A stretch of DNA of 64,000 bases from SG8-30 sp963695085 (GCA_963695085.1 CAVOFV010000005.1:193709-257708), one strand, 5' to 3'. Shown: positions 1 through 9,982, counted from the first letter of the stretch. Made by a program: numbers and translations. Notes: a model not told the origin generated them from the letters alone.

Positions 1-400
1 CACCGGCCAGCTGGCCGGCATCGTCGCGCGCGCCGTGCCGGGGCGCGAGCCGGGCAAGCACCCGGCGACGCGCACTTTCCAGGCGCTGCGCATACACGTG
101 AACCGCGAGCTCGAGGAGCTGGAAAGCGCGCTGCCGCGGGCCGTGACTGCACTCGCGCCGGGCGGTCGCATCGTGGTGATCAGCTTTCATTCGCTGGAGG
201 ACCGGCTCGTGAAGCGCTTCCTGCGCCGCGAGTCGCAGGACGATCCGGCCTGGGCCGGGTTGCCGCAGGTTCCGCCGGCCGCGCGCGCGACATTGCGCCT
301 GGTCGGCCGTGCCGTGTTCCCGACGGCCGAGGAAAAAGCGCGCAATCCGCGCGCGCGCAGCGCCGTGCTGCGCGCGGCCGAGCGGCAGGTGAGCGCATGA
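1..400 (+). CDS. rsmH: 16S rRNA (cytosine1402-N4)-methyltransferase RsmH, 3' part only
   Basis: This is the C-terminal 132 or so residues of RsmH (MraW), which methylates C1402 of 16S rRNA with S-adenosylmethionine. The 5' part lies outside the window; the reading frame is open from base 2. The conserved end is clear: a TRTFQALRIHVNRELEEL stretch, then GGRIVVISFHSLEDRLVK, then a basic tail. Its position immediately before ftsL is the usual head of the dcw cluster (mraZ-rsmH-ftsL-ftsI). Its stop overlaps the ftsL start as ATGA, so the two are probably translationally coupled. Confidence 0.97.
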   Translation, partial: TGQLAGIVARAVPGREPGKHPATRTFQALRIHVNRELEELESALPRAVTALAPGGRIVVISFHSLEDRLVKRFLRRESQDDPAWAGLPQVPPAARATLRLVGRAVFPTAEEKARNPRARSAVLRAAERQVSA

Positions 401-675
401 AGCCGGGTCGGACCATGCTGCTGGTGGTGCCGGTCGTGTGGCTGCTGGTGTTCGTCTCGGCGGTCGGTGTCGTGCTCGTGCGGCACGAGGCGCGCACGCT
501 GTTCACCGAACTGGAGCGGCTGTCCTCGGAGCGCGACCGGCTGAACATCGAATGGAGCCAGTTGCAGCTCGAGCAGAGTGCCTGGTCCAACCATGGCTTC
601 GTCGAGCGCGTCGCCAGCGACCGGCTCAACATGACGCTGCCGCAGCCCGCCGAAATCAGGATCGTTGCGCCATGA
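397..675 (+). CDS. ftsL: cell division protein FtsL
   Basis: A 92-residue bitopic membrane protein. A short cytoplasmic N-terminus is followed by one hydrophobic segment (about residues 7-28) and a periplasmic coiled-coil-prone part rich in Leu, Glu and Arg (about 35-65). FtsL forms the FtsQLB complex that activates septal wall synthesis by FtsW-FtsI. Sequence conservation in this family is low, so the call rests on size, topology and position between rsmH and ftsI. Both ends overlap neighbours by 4 bases (ATGA), which fixes the start. Confidence 0.93.
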   Translation: MKPGRTMLLVVPVVWLLVFVSAVGVVLVRHEARTLFTELERLSSERDRLNIEWSQLQLEQSAWSNHGFVERVASDRLNMTLPQPAEIRIVAP

Positions 676-2396
676 GGCGCCGCACGGAAGGCGGCGAGTT
701 CGAGCCGGGCCGCTTCCGTCTGCGCGCACGCATCGTCGTCGGCCTGCTGTGCCTGACCGCCTGCGCGCTGCTGGTACGCGCCGTGCACCTGCAGGTCCTC
801 GACCGCGAGTTCCTGGTCCAGGAAGGCGACAAGCGTTACCTGCGCGAGGCCACGATGCCGGCCCACCGCGGCATGATCGTCGACCGCTTCGGCGAACCGC
901 TCGCGGCCAGCTCGCCGGTGGACACGGTGTGGGTCAACCCGAAGGTGCTGGCGCAGGCGCCGGACGATATCACGCGGCTGGCCAAGTCGTTGAAGCGCGA
1001 TCCGCAGTGGCTGGCGCAGCGCGTGACCAGCAACCTCGACCGGCAGTTCCTGTACGTCGCCCGCCACATGGACCCGGCCGATTCGACGCGCATCAAGGGA
1101 CTCGGCATCCCGGGCGTCGAGCTCATGCGCGAGTACAAGCGCTACTACCCGAATGGCGAGGTGACCGGCCACGTGCTCGGCTTCACCAACCTCGACGAGG
1201 ACGGGCAGGAGGGCCTCGAACTCGCCTACAACAAGTCGCTGGCCGGGATCGACGGGCTGAAGCGGGTGATCAAGGACGCACGCGGCCGCGTCGTCGGCAA
1301 CGTCGAAAGCATTCGCGCGCCGCGGCCCGGCGAAGACCTGGTGACCAGCATCGACCTGCGGCTGCAGTACCTGGCGTACCGCGAGCTGAAAGCCGCGGTG
1401 CGCCGCCACAACGCGCTGGCCGGCTCGGTGATCGTGCTCGACGTGCACACCGGCGAGGTGCTGGCGATGGTCAACCAGCCATCGTTCAATGCCAACGACC
1501 GCTCGCAGTACGAAGTGGCCCGCTACCGCAACCGCGCGGTGACCGACATCATCGAACCGGGTTCCAGCATCAAGCCGTTCGTCCTGGCGGCGGCCCTCGA
1601 GTCCGGCCGTTACCGTACGGACACCGTGGTCGACACGGCGCCCGGATCGGTACGGGTCGGCAACAAGACCATCCAGGACAAGCACAACCTGGGCGCCGCC
1701 ACGCTGACCACGATCCTCGCGCGCTCGAGCAATGTCGGCATGGCGAAGATCGCGCTGTCGCTGGAGCCGGCGCACATCCACCGTACGCTGACCAGCCTCG
1801 GCTTCGGCCAGGTCACGGCCAGCGGATTCCCGGGCGAGTCCGCCGGACTGCTGAGCAATGCATCGCACTGGCGGCCGATCGGCGTGGCGACGATGGCGTA
1901 TGGCTATGGCCTGTCGGTGACGCCGCTGCAACTGGCGGAGGCCTACGCGACGGTCGGGTCGTTCGGCCTGCGCCGCCCGGTGACCTTTCAGCGCGTGGAC
2001 GGCCCGGTGCCGGGTGAGCGCGCGCTGTCCGAAAAGGTGTCGCGCGACGTCATCGGACTGCTCGAGGGCGTGATCGGCCCGGCCGGCACGGGGGCCAAGG
2101 CGGCCGTGCCCGGTTACAGCGTCGCGGGCAAGACCGGCACCGCATGGAAGGCGGTCGGCGGCGGCTATTCGCAGAACCGCTACACGGCGGTGTTCGCCGG
2201 TGTCGTGCCGGCGACGCGCCCGCGCCTCGCCGCGCTGGTGCTCATCGACGAGCCGGGCGGCTCGCTCTACTACGGTGGCGACGTTGCGGCACCGGTGTTC
2301 GCGGCGATCATGTCCGGCGCGCTGCGCCTGCTGGGTGTCGCGCCGGACGACCTGTCGCAGGTCGCGCCAGCCACCGTCGTGCAGGCCACTCCATGA
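672..2396 (+). CDS. ftsI: peptidoglycan D,D-transpeptidase FtsI (PBP3)
   Basis: Septum-specific transpeptidase of 574 residues that crosslinks peptidoglycan in the periplasm. One N-terminal membrane anchor (about residues 17-37) is followed by the PBP dimerisation domain and the transpeptidase domain. The penicillin-binding motifs are all present: S298-S-I-K301 in EPGSSIKP, S352-S-N354, and K487-T-G in AGKTGTAWK. The ATG at 672 is chosen because it overlaps the ftsL stop as ATGA and starts a normal-length protein; the frame is open further upstream but that would run through ftsL. It is the expected partner of FtsW in this cluster. Confidence 0.97.
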   Translation: MRRRTEGGEFEPGRFRLRARIVVGLLCLTACALLVRAVHLQVLDREFLVQEGDKRYLREATMPAHRGMIVDRFGEPLAASSPVDTVWVNPKVLAQAPDDITRLAKSLKRDPQWLAQRVTSNLDRQFLYVARHMDPADSTRIKGLGIPGVELMREYKRYYPNGEVTGHVLGFTNLDEDGQEGLELAYNKSLAGIDGLKRVIKDARGRVVGNVESIRAPRPGEDLVTSIDLRLQYLAYRELKAAVRRHNALAGSVIVLDVHTGEVLAMVNQPSFNANDRSQYEVARYRNRAVTDIIEPGSSIKPFVLAAALESGRYRTDTVVDTAPGSVRVGNKTIQDKHNLGAATLTTILARSSNVGMAKIALSLEPAHIHRTLTSLGFGQVTASGFPGESAGLLSNASHWRPIGVATMAYGYGLSVTPLQLAEAYATVGSFGLRRPVTFQRVDGPVPGERALSEKVSRDVIGLLEGVIGPAGTGAKAAVPGYSVAGKTGTAWKAVGGGYSQNRYTAVFAGVVPATRPRLAALVLIDEPGGSLYYGGDVAAPVFAAIMSGALRLLGVAPDDLSQVAPATVVQATP

Positions 2397-3886
2397 CCAC
2401 GGCCGCGCGCGAAGTCCGGCTCGACCGACTGCTGGAGGGGATCGCCGACGCGCCCGCAGTGGGTCTCGCCGGCATGAAGATGGACGGCCGTTCGATCGCG
2501 CCCGGCGAAGCGTTCGTCGCCGTGCAGGGGCTGCGCGCGCATGGCCTGCAGTTCGTCGGGCAGGCGCTGGTGCGCGGCGCGCGCGCCGTGTTGTGGGATC
2601 CCGGCGAGGCCGCGGCTCCGGACCTGCCACCGGGCGTGTGTGCCGTGGCCGTGCCGGCGCTCCGCTCGCACCTCGGCACAATCGCCGACCGCTTCTATGG
2701 CTCGCCCAGCGCGCGCCTGTCGATCGCGGGCGTGACCGGCACCAACGGCAAGACCACCTGCGCGTGGCTGCTGGCCGACGCGGGATCGCGGCTTGGCCCG
2801 CGCGCCGCCTACCTGGGCACGCTCGGTGCGGGCTTCCCGCCAGTGCTGGAGCCGGTGAGCCACACCACGCCCGACCCGTTCGGCCTGCATGCGGCCCTCG
2901 TCGCCCTCGAGTCCGGCGGGGCCGCGCGCGTCGCCATGGAAGTGTCCTCGCATGCGCTCGACCAGGAGCGCCTGGCGGGCGTGCGCCTGCAGATCGCTGC
3001 CTTCACCAACCTGACCCGTGACCACCTCGACTACCACGGCACGATGGAGGCGTACGGATCGGCCAAGCAGCGCATCTTCAGCCTGGCGGGTCTCGGTCAC
3101 GCCGTCATCAACGTGAGCGATGCGGCCGGCCGGGCGTTCGCCGGCAGCCTGCCCGCATCCGTCGCGCTGACGGCGGTCAGTGTCGGCGCGTCACCGGATA
3201 TCGCGGCCGCCGAGCGGCTGCATGTTTCATCGATCGAAGCCGGCGACGCAGGGCTCGTGCTCACCATCGTGGGCAGTTTTGGCGAGCGCCGGTTGCGCTC
3301 GCCGCTGGTCGCTGCCTTCAACGCCGAGAACCTGGTGGTCGTGCTGGGCGTCCTGCTGGCCTGGGGGCACGCACCCGACGAGGCCATCGCGTCGCTCGAG
3401 GCCGCCGGGCCGCCGCCGGGCCGCATGGAAGGCTTCCGTTCCGTCAATGGCGCGCTGGCGGTCGTCGACTACGCGCATACGCCCGACGCGCTGGCCAAGG
3501 TGCTGCAGGCGGCGCGCGCCCACGCGCGACGTCACGTGCGGGTGGTGTTCGGTTGCGGCGGGGACCGCGACCCCGGCAAGCGCGGGCTGATGGGGGAAGT
3601 GGCGGAGCGCCTCGCCGACCAGGTGTTCATCACCGACGACAACCCGCGGCACGAGGATCCCGAGCGCATCGTCGCCATGATCCTCGGCGGCATGCGCGCG
3701 CCGCACCGGGCAACGGTCATTCGCGACCGCGGCGCAGCGATCGCCGCGGCGATGGCGGATACCGGGCCGGGCGACGTCGTGGTGATCGCCGGCAAGGGGC
3801 ACGAGACGCAGCAACTGGTCGCCGGCGCGGCGCGCGAGTTCAGCGACCGCGATTGCGTGGGCCGCCTCGCGGGGGAGCAAGCGTGA
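2393..3886 (+). CDS. murE: UDP-N-acetylmuramoyl-L-alanyl-D-glutamate--2,6-diaminopimelate ligase
   Basis: Mur ligase of 497 residues that adds meso-diaminopimelate to UDP-MurNAc-L-Ala-D-Glu in the cytoplasm, using ATP. The P-loop reads GVTGTNGKTT, and the DDNPRHEDP segment is the DNPR signature of enzymes selecting meso-DAP rather than lysine. This indicates a Gram-negative type stem peptide. The usual three domains (UDP-binding, ATPase, C-terminal) fit the length. Start and ftsI stop overlap as ATGA; the 3' end overlaps the murF GTG in the same way. Confidence 0.97.
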   Translation: MTTAAREVRLDRLLEGIADAPAVGLAGMKMDGRSIAPGEAFVAVQGLRAHGLQFVGQALVRGARAVLWDPGEAAAPDLPPGVCAVAVPALRSHLGTIADRFYGSPSARLSIAGVTGTNGKTTCAWLLADAGSRLGPRAAYLGTLGAGFPPVLEPVSHTTPDPFGLHAALVALESGGAARVAMEVSSHALDQERLAGVRLQIAAFTNLTRDHLDYHGTMEAYGSAKQRIFSLAGLGHAVINVSDAAGRAFAGSLPASVALTAVSVGASPDIAAAERLHVSSIEAGDAGLVLTIVGSFGERRLRSPLVAAFNAENLVVVLGVLLAWGHAPDEAIASLEAAGPPPGRMEGFRSVNGALAVVDYAHTPDALAKVLQAARAHARRHVRVVFGCGGDRDPGKRGLMGEVAERLADQVFITDDNPRHEDPERIVAMILGGMRAPHRATVIRDRGAAIAAAMADTGPGDVVVIAGKGHETQQLVAGAAREFSDRDCVGRLAGEQA

Positions 3887-5259
3887 AACGCACCCTGGCA
3901 TTCTTCGCCGCGGCGGCCGGCGGGCGTCTCGCCGGGGCCGATGCGCCGTTTCTCGCCGTGTCGACCGACTCGCGCACGCTGGCCGCGGGCGACCTGTTCG
4001 TCGCGCTGCGCGGCGAGCACTTCGACGGGCACGACTACGCGGCCGCGGCCGCGGCACGCGGCGCCTGTGCGGCGGTCGTGGCGCGCGAACTCACGCTCGA
4101 CATCCCGCAGGTCGTCGTCGCGGACACGCTGGCTGCGCTCGGCGCCACGGCGGGTGCGTGGCGAGGACAGTTCACGCTGCCGCTGGTTGGCGTGGGCGGC
4201 AGCAACGGCAAGACCACCACCAAGGAGTTGCTGGCGGAGATCCTGCGCTGCTCAGGCAAGGTGCTCGCGACGCATGGCAACCTGAACAACCACATCGGCG
4301 TGCCGCTGACGCTGTTCCGGTTGACGCGCGATCATGGGGCGGCGGTCGTCGAGATGGGCGCCAACCACGCCGGCGAGATCGCCGCCCTGGCCAGGATCGC
4401 GCAGCCGACCGTGGGGCTCGTGACCAACGCCGGCGCCGAGCACCTCGAGGGTTTCGGCAGCCTCGAGGGTGTGGCGCGCGCCGAGGGCGAGATGTTCGCG
4501 GGCCTCGGTTATGGCGCGACCGCGGTGATCAATGCCGACGACGTGTTCTGCGGGCTGTGGCGGGGGCTGTCGAAAGCCGGCCGCACCGTCACGTTCGGCC
4601 TCGCCGAAGGCGCCGACTTCCGCGCGCGGCCGTTGTCTTTCGGCATCGGCGACGGTGCATGGATCTCGCGTTTCGAACTCGACTGCCCGGCCGGCCGTGG
4701 CGTCGTGCAGCTGGCGCTGCCGGGCCGTCACAACGTACTGAACGCAACGGCCGCGGCAGCGGCGGCCTGGGCCTGTGGCGCCGTGCTCGAGGACATCGTC
4801 ACCGGACTCGGCGCGGTCAGGCCGGTCAGCGGCCGGCTCGAACTCAAGCGGCTGCCCGGCGGCGCCTGGCTGATCGACGACACCTACAACGCCAACCCGA
4901 GTTCCGCGCTGGCCGGCCTGGAAGTGCTTACCGAACTCGACGGCGAGCGCTGGCTGGTGCTCGGCGAAATGGCCGAACTCGGCGAGCACGCCACCGCCGC
5001 GCACGTGGACGTGGCATACGCGGCGCGCCGCAGCGGCGTGTCGAAGCTGTTTGCCGTGGGCGCGGCCACGCGGCCGACGGTCGAGGCCTTCGGTGCCGGC
5101 GGCCGCTGGTTCGCGGACGCCGGCGCGCTGATCGCGGCACTCGCTGGCGCGGCGCCGGCCGGGACGACCGTGCTGGTCAAGGGCTCGCGGGTCAACCGCC
5201 TGGAGCGGGTCGTCGGGGCGCTGCTCGCGCCGCTGGCGGCCGCCGGCAACGGCAACTGA
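3883..5259 (+). CDS. murF: UDP-N-acetylmuramoyl-tripeptide--D-alanyl-D-alanine ligase
   Basis: Adds the D-Ala-D-Ala dipeptide to the MurNAc tripeptide, the last cytoplasmic peptide step. The 458-residue protein has a P-loop GSNGKTTTKE, the LATHGNLNNHIG and GANHAGEI motifs typical of MurF, and a DDTYNANPSS segment. The start is a GTG that overlaps the murE stop (GTGA); the frame is open upstream, but only inside murE. It works directly after MurE in the same operon, with Ddl further downstream making its dipeptide substrate. Confidence 0.97.
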   Translation: MKRTLAFFAAAAGGRLAGADAPFLAVSTDSRTLAAGDLFVALRGEHFDGHDYAAAAAARGACAAVVARELTLDIPQVVVADTLAALGATAGAWRGQFTLPLVGVGGSNGKTTTKELLAEILRCSGKVLATHGNLNNHIGVPLTLFRLTRDHGAAVVEMGANHAGEIAALARIAQPTVGLVTNAGAEHLEGFGSLEGVARAEGEMFAGLGYGATAVINADDVFCGLWRGLSKAGRTVTFGLAEGADFRARPLSFGIGDGAWISRFELDCPAGRGVVQLALPGRHNVLNATAAAAAAWACGAVLEDIVTGLGAVRPVSGRLELKRLPGGAWLIDDTYNANPSSALAGLEVLTELDGERWLVLGEMAELGEHATAAHVDVAYAARRSGVSKLFAVGAATRPTVEAFGAGGRWFADAGALIAALAGAAPAGTTVLVKGSRVNRLERVVGALLAPLAAAGNGN

Positions 5260-5269
5260 GGCCGCCACC

Positions 5270-6355
5270 ATGCTGTTCGAACTGTTCGACTGGTTGTCAG
5301 ACTTCTACGGCGGGTTCCGCATCTTCGGCTACCTGACGTTCCGCGCGATCCTCGCGGCGCTGACCTCGCTCGCCATCGCGCTGCTGGTCGGGCCGTGGAT
5401 GATCAGCCGGCTTGCCGCCAACCAGATCGGCCAGGTGGTGCGCGACGACGGGCCGCCGACGCACCTCGGCAAGACGGGCACGCCGACCATGGGCGGCGCG
5501 CTGATCCTGGTGTCGATCGCCGCCGGCACGCTGTTGTGGGCGGACCTGGGCAACCGCTTCGTGTGGATCGTGCTGGCCGTCACGACGGCCTTCGGCGCAA
5601 TCGGCTTCTACGACGACTACCTGAAGCTGGTCGTGCGCAATCCGCGCGGCCTGCCGGCACGCTGGAAGTACCTGTGGCAGTCGCTGGCCGGGCTGGGCGC
5701 CGCGCTCGCACTGTGGTTCACGGCGCAGGGGCCCGCGGAAACCGCCCTGTACGTGCCGTTCTTCAAGAACATCGCCGTGCCGATGGGCATGTTCGCGTTC
5801 GTCGCCATGACCTACTTCGTGATCGTCGGCTCGAGCAACGCCGTCAACCTGACCGACGGCCTGGACGGGCTGGCGATCATGCCGTGCGTCATGGTGGCCG
5901 GCGCGCTCGGCGTGTTCGCCTACGTCACCGGCAACGTCAACTTCGCGACCTACCTGCAGATTCCCTACGTGCCGGGTGTCGGCGAGATGCTGGTATTTCT
6001 CGCGACGCTGGTCGGCGCAGGGCTCGGCTTCCTGTGGTTCAACACCTATCCGGCGCAGGTCTTCATGGGCGACATCGGCGCGCTGGCGCTCGGCGCCGCG
6101 CTCGGCGTGGTCTCGGTCGTGATCCGCCAGGAACTCGTGCTCGCCATCATGGGCGGCATCTTCGTCATGGAGACCGTCTCGGTGATGGTCCAGGTCGCGT
6201 CGTTCAAGCTGCGCGGCAAGCGCATCTTCCGCATGGCGCCGATTCATCACCACTACGAGCTGAAGGGCTGGGCCGAGCCCAAGGTGATCGTGCGCTTCTG
6301 GATCATCTCGTTCGTGCTGGTGCTGATCGGCCTGGCCACGTTGAAGATCCGTTGA
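5270..6355 (+). CDS. mraY: phospho-N-acetylmuramoyl-pentapeptide transferase
   Basis: Integral membrane enzyme of 361 residues that transfers phospho-MurNAc-pentapeptide to undecaprenyl phosphate, making lipid I. About ten hydrophobic segments are visible. The acidic motifs GFYDDYLK and NLTDGLDGLA and the FMGDIGALALG segment match the catalytic aspartates of the family, and the late MAPIHHHYE histidine motif is present. Length is standard (E. coli 360). It begins 10 bases after murF and its TGA shares one base with the murD ATG. Confidence 0.97.
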   Translation: MLFELFDWLSDFYGGFRIFGYLTFRAILAALTSLAIALLVGPWMISRLAANQIGQVVRDDGPPTHLGKTGTPTMGGALILVSIAAGTLLWADLGNRFVWIVLAVTTAFGAIGFYDDYLKLVVRNPRGLPARWKYLWQSLAGLGAALALWFTAQGPAETALYVPFFKNIAVPMGMFAFVAMTYFVIVGSSNAVNLTDGLDGLAIMPCVMVAGALGVFAYVTGNVNFATYLQIPYVPGVGEMLVFLATLVGAGLGFLWFNTYPAQVFMGDIGALALGAALGVVSVVIRQELVLAIMGGIFVMETVSVMVQVASFKLRGKRIFRMAPIHHHYELKGWAEPKVIVRFWIISFVLVLIGLATLKIR

Positions 6356-7716
6356 TGAGCACGACACACGCAAGCCGCCGGCCGGAGGCAGCGGGAGGGC
6401 CGGTCAGCCTGATCGTCGGGCTGGGCCGCACCGGCGTGTCCTGTGCGCGGCATCTCGCGGCGCGCGGCCACGAGCTGCGCGTGACCGATACGCGGCGCGA
6501 GCCGCCGGGACGCGCGGAACTGTCCGGCATCGCACCGCGAGCGCGGCTGGCGTTCGGCGGCTTCGACGAGGCGCTGCTCGAGGGCGTCGACCAGGTCGTG
6601 GTGTCGCCGGGCGTGTCCCTGCGTGAACCGTTGCTGGGCGCGGCCCTGGCACGCGGACTGGACGTCGTCGGCGACATCGAGTTGTTCGCGCGCGAGGCCG
6701 GCGGCCGGACGGTCGGCATCACCGGCACCAACGGCAAGAGCACGGTCACCGCTTTGCTCGGCGAGATGGCGTCCGCAGCCGGCGTCGACGTGCGGGTCGG
6801 CGGCAACCTCGGCGAGCCGGCGCTCGACCTGCTGGCCGGCGAGCCGGCCGACCTGTACGTGCTGGAACTGTCGAGCTTCCAGCTCGAGACCACGCGCTCG
6901 CTGCAACTCGAGGCGGCGGTCGTGCTGAACCTGACGCCCGACCACATGGACCGCTACGCCGACCTCGCCGAGTACGGCGCGGCCAAGGCGCGCATCTACG
7001 ACCAGTGCTCGGTCGCGGTCGTCAACCTCGACGACGAACTGGTGTGCCGCATGCCGCGCCCTGGCCAGCGCGTGACCGGCTTCAGCCTGCTCAGGGACGA
7101 TGCCGACTATGCGCTGCACGACCTGTCCGGGTCGGATTGGCTGGCCGCTACGGGCGAGCCGCTGCTGCCGACCTCCGCGCTGAAGATTGCGGGACGCCAC
7201 AACGCGGCCAACGCGCTCGCCGCACTGGCCCTGGCCGATGCCTGCGGGCTGCCGCGCACCGCCGCACTCGCAGCGCTGCGCGCATTCGACGGGCTCGAGC
7301 ACCGCATGAACCGGGTCGCCGACAGCGGTGGCGTGCGCTGGATCAACGACTCCAAGGCCACCAATGTCGGCGCGACGCTGGCGGCGGTCGGCGGTCTGAC
7401 CGGGCCGCTGGTGCTGATTGCCGGCGGCGACGGCAAGGGCCAGGACTTCACGCCGCTGGCCGGCGCGTTCCGCGGCAAGGTCCGCTGCTGCGTGCTGATC
7501 GGCCGCGACGCCCGCCAGCTGGCCGCGGCGCTCGCGGGGGCGTGCGCCATCGAACACGCCGGCTCGCTCGAGGACGCGGTCGCTGTCGCGCGCCGTGTCG
7601 CGCGAGCGGGCGACACGGTGCTGCTGTCGCCCGCCTGCGCGAGCCTCGACATGTTCCGCGACTACGCGCATCGCGGCGAGGCGTTCCGGGACGCCGTCCT
7701 GGGGACCGCGACATGA
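6355..7716 (+). CDS. murD: UDP-N-acetylmuramoylalanine--D-glutamate ligase
   Basis: Adds D-glutamate to UDP-MurNAc-L-Ala. The 453-residue product has an N-terminal Rossmann segment (IVGLGRTGVSCARHLAARGH), the P-loop GITGTNGKST, an ELSSFQLE motif and a WINDSKATNVGAT motif, all typical of MurD. The start at 6355 follows from the TGATG junction with mraY; the frame stays open upstream inside mraY but has no MurD homology there. The 3' end overlaps ftsW by 4 bases. Confidence 0.96.
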   Translation: MSTTHASRRPEAAGGPVSLIVGLGRTGVSCARHLAARGHELRVTDTRREPPGRAELSGIAPRARLAFGGFDEALLEGVDQVVVSPGVSLREPLLGAALARGLDVVGDIELFAREAGGRTVGITGTNGKSTVTALLGEMASAAGVDVRVGGNLGEPALDLLAGEPADLYVLELSSFQLETTRSLQLEAAVVLNLTPDHMDRYADLAEYGAAKARIYDQCSVAVVNLDDELVCRMPRPGQRVTGFSLLRDDADYALHDLSGSDWLAATGEPLLPTSALKIAGRHNAANALAALALADACGLPRTAALAALRAFDGLEHRMNRVADSGGVRWINDSKATNVGATLAAVGGLTGPLVLIAGGDGKGQDFTPLAGAFRGKVRCCVLIGRDARQLAAALAGACAIEHAGSLEDAVAVARRVARAGDTVLLSPACASLDMFRDYAHRGEAFRDAVLGTAT

Positions 7717-8897
7717 TCGGCGCGACCACCGAGCTGGCGTACTCACGGTCGGCCGGCCGCCAGCCGCGCCTGTCGCTGGACCCGGTGCTGGTCGCGGTGA
7801 CGCTCGGCCTGCTGCTGCTCGGCCTGGTCATGATGGCCTCAGCGTCGGTGACGCTCGCGGAGCGCCAGGCCGGCGACCCGTTGATCTTCCTCGAGCGCCA
7901 GTTGCTGTCCGCCGTGCTGGGCATGGGCTGCGCCGCAATACTGCTGGCGGTGCCGATGGCGCTGTGGGAACGGGCCTCGCCGCTGCTGCTGGCGGGGGCC
8001 TTCGTGCTGCTGCTGCTCGTGCTGTTGCCGTGGGTCGGGCACGAGGTCAACGGCAGCCGCCGCTGGCTGCGCATCGGCCCGCTCAATTTCCAGCCCTCGG
8101 AGCTGGCGCGCGTCGCGCTGCTCACCTATGTCGCGGCGTATGCCGTGCGCTACCAGGCGGAACTGGCGGGGTCCTGGCAGGGTTTCGTGAAGCCGCTCGC
8201 CGTGCTCGGCGCGGCCGCCGTGCTGCTGCTGTTCGAGCCAGACCTCGGTGCCGCCATCGTGCTGCTGGCGACCGGCATCGTCGTGCTGTTCCTGGCGGGC
8301 GCGCGCCTGCGCGACGTGCTGGTGGTGGTGGCGATCGGGAGCGCCGGCGTGGCGACGCTGTCCATGATGTCGGGCTACCGGTGGCGGCGCGTCACCGCGT
8401 TCCTCGATCCGTGGGCCGACCCGTTCAACAGCGGCTTCCAGCTGACGCAGTCGCTGATCGCGATCGGCCGCGGCGAGTGGTTCGGCGTGGGTCTGGGTTC
8501 GAGCGTGCAGAAGCTGTTCTACCTGCCCGAGGCGCACACCGACTTCCTGTTCGCCGTGCTGGCCGAGGAGCTCGGCCTGGTCGGCGTGGTCGTCGTGCTG
8601 CTGCTGTTCCTGGTGCTGGTGCTGCGCAGCCTGCGACTGTCACGGCTGGCGGCCGAGGCCGGCATGCCGTTCCACGCGTTCATGGCCGCCGCGTTCGGCG
8701 TGTGGCTGGGCCTGCAGGCCTTCATCAACATCGGCGTCAACATGGGCCTGCTGCCGACCAAGGGACTCACGCTGCCGCTCATGTCCTACGGCCGCTCGAG
8801 CCTGCTGGTGACACTGGCGTGGATCGGGCTGCTGCTGCGCGTGCACCACGAAGTCATGTCGTCGGGCCGCGTGGTGCCGGCCAAGGTGCGGCCATGA
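7713..8897 (+). CDS. ftsW: septal peptidoglycan glycosyltransferase FtsW
   Basis: SEDS-family polytopic membrane protein of 394 residues that polymerises lipid II at the septum together with FtsI. About ten membrane segments are visible. Family motifs include GHEVNGSRRWLRIGP, FQPSELARVAL, a WADPFNSGFQLTQSL stretch in the large periplasmic loop, and the C-terminal LPLMSYGRSSLLVTL. The ATG at 7713 overlaps the murD stop. Being in the dcw cluster, between murD and murG, argues for FtsW rather than the elongation paralogue RodA. Confidence 0.96.
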   Translation: MIGATTELAYSRSAGRQPRLSLDPVLVAVTLGLLLLGLVMMASASVTLAERQAGDPLIFLERQLLSAVLGMGCAAILLAVPMALWERASPLLLAGAFVLLLLVLLPWVGHEVNGSRRWLRIGPLNFQPSELARVALLTYVAAYAVRYQAELAGSWQGFVKPLAVLGAAAVLLLFEPDLGAAIVLLATGIVVLFLAGARLRDVLVVVAIGSAGVATLSMMSGYRWRRVTAFLDPWADPFNSGFQLTQSLIAIGRGEWFGVGLGSSVQKLFYLPEAHTDFLFAVLAEELGLVGVVVVLLLFLVLVLRSLRLSRLAAEAGMPFHAFMAAAFGVWLGLQAFINIGVNMGLLPTKGLTLPLMSYGRSSLLVTLAWIGLLLRVHHEVMSSGRVVPAKVRP

Positions 8898-9978
8898 CCG
8901 GCGCCATCCTGATCATGGCGGGCGGCACGGGCGGCCACGTGTTCCCGGCGCTGGCCGTGGCGCGGCTGCTGCGCCTGGCGGACCGCGAGGTGGTCTGGCT
9001 CGGCACGCGACGCGGCATCGAGGCGCGCCTGGTGCCGGCGGCAGGACTGCCGATCGAGTGGATCGACGTCGAAGGACTGCGCGGACGCGGCCCGGCGCGC
9101 TGGCTGGCCGCGCCATTCCAGCTGGCGCGCGCGCTGTGGCAGGCCCTCGCGGTGTTGCGTCGCCTGCGGCCCGCGGCGGTGCTGGGCTGCGGCGGCTTCG
9201 CGTCCGGTCCTGGCGGCGTGGCGGCGTGGCTGACGCGCACGCCGCTGGTGATCCACGAGCAGAACGCCGTCGCCGGCCTGACCAACCGTTGTCTCGCGCG
9301 CTTCGCCGTGACCGTGGCCGAGGCGTTTCCCGGCAGCTTCGCGCCCGGCCGGCGCGCCGTGACGATCGGCAACCCGGTGCGCCGGGAAATCGCCGCGCTG
9401 GCGCCGCCCGAGCAGCGGTTCGCCGCACGCAGCGGGCCGCTGCTGCTGCTGGTGTTTGGCGGCAGCCAGGGCGCCGCCGCGCTGAACCGCCTGGTGCCGC
9501 GCGCGCTGGCGCTGTTGCCGGCCGGCGGTCGGCCGCGGGTCCTGCACCAGTGCGGCACGGCCGACTGCGACGCCGTCGCCGGCATGTACCTGCAGCTCGG
9601 CATCGAGGCCGACGTGCGCGCCTTCGTCGACGACATGGCCAGCGCCTACGGCCGGGCCGACCTGGCCGTCAGCCGGGCCGGCGCGCTGACCGTGAGCGAA
9701 CTGGCCGCGGCCGGTCTCGGCGCGGTGTTGGTGCCGTTTCCCGCTGCCACGGATGATCACCAGACCCGCAATGCGGGGTACCTGGTGTCGGCCGGTGCGG
9801 CGGTGCTGCTGCCGCAGCGGGAACTCACCGAACGGCGGCTTGCGGATGAACTATCGCGGCTGCTGGACGGCGGCCGCGCGCGGGCGCTGGAGATGGCGCG
9901 CCGCGCGCGTGCCGTGGCCGTGGCCGATGCAGCGGAGCACGTCACGGAATTGTGCCTGGCCGCTGCGGAGCGACGCCC

Positions 9979-9982
<4 letters not shown>
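8894..9982 (+). CDS. murG: UDP-GlcNAc:lipid I N-acetylglucosaminyltransferase
   Basis: Peripheral membrane GT28 glycosyltransferase (362 residues) that converts lipid I into lipid II. The N-terminal glycine-rich loop MAGGTGGHVFPALAVA and the later FGGSQGAAALNRLVP loop bind substrate and nucleotide. VIHEQNAVAGLTNR and the SRAGALTVSELAAAGLGAVLVP segment are hallmark MurG motifs. The ATG overlaps the ftsW stop; the 3' end overlaps murC. Confidence 0.97.

Noticed and set aside
180..2681. 833-codon open frame on the - strand opposite ftsL-ftsI-murE
   Set aside because: Long antisense frames are normal at this GC content. The peptide is Arg/Ala/His-rich with no domain, and the + strand carries recognised genes. 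The same holds for many other long antisense frames (for example 9757-11349, 19544-21061 and 44800-47499).
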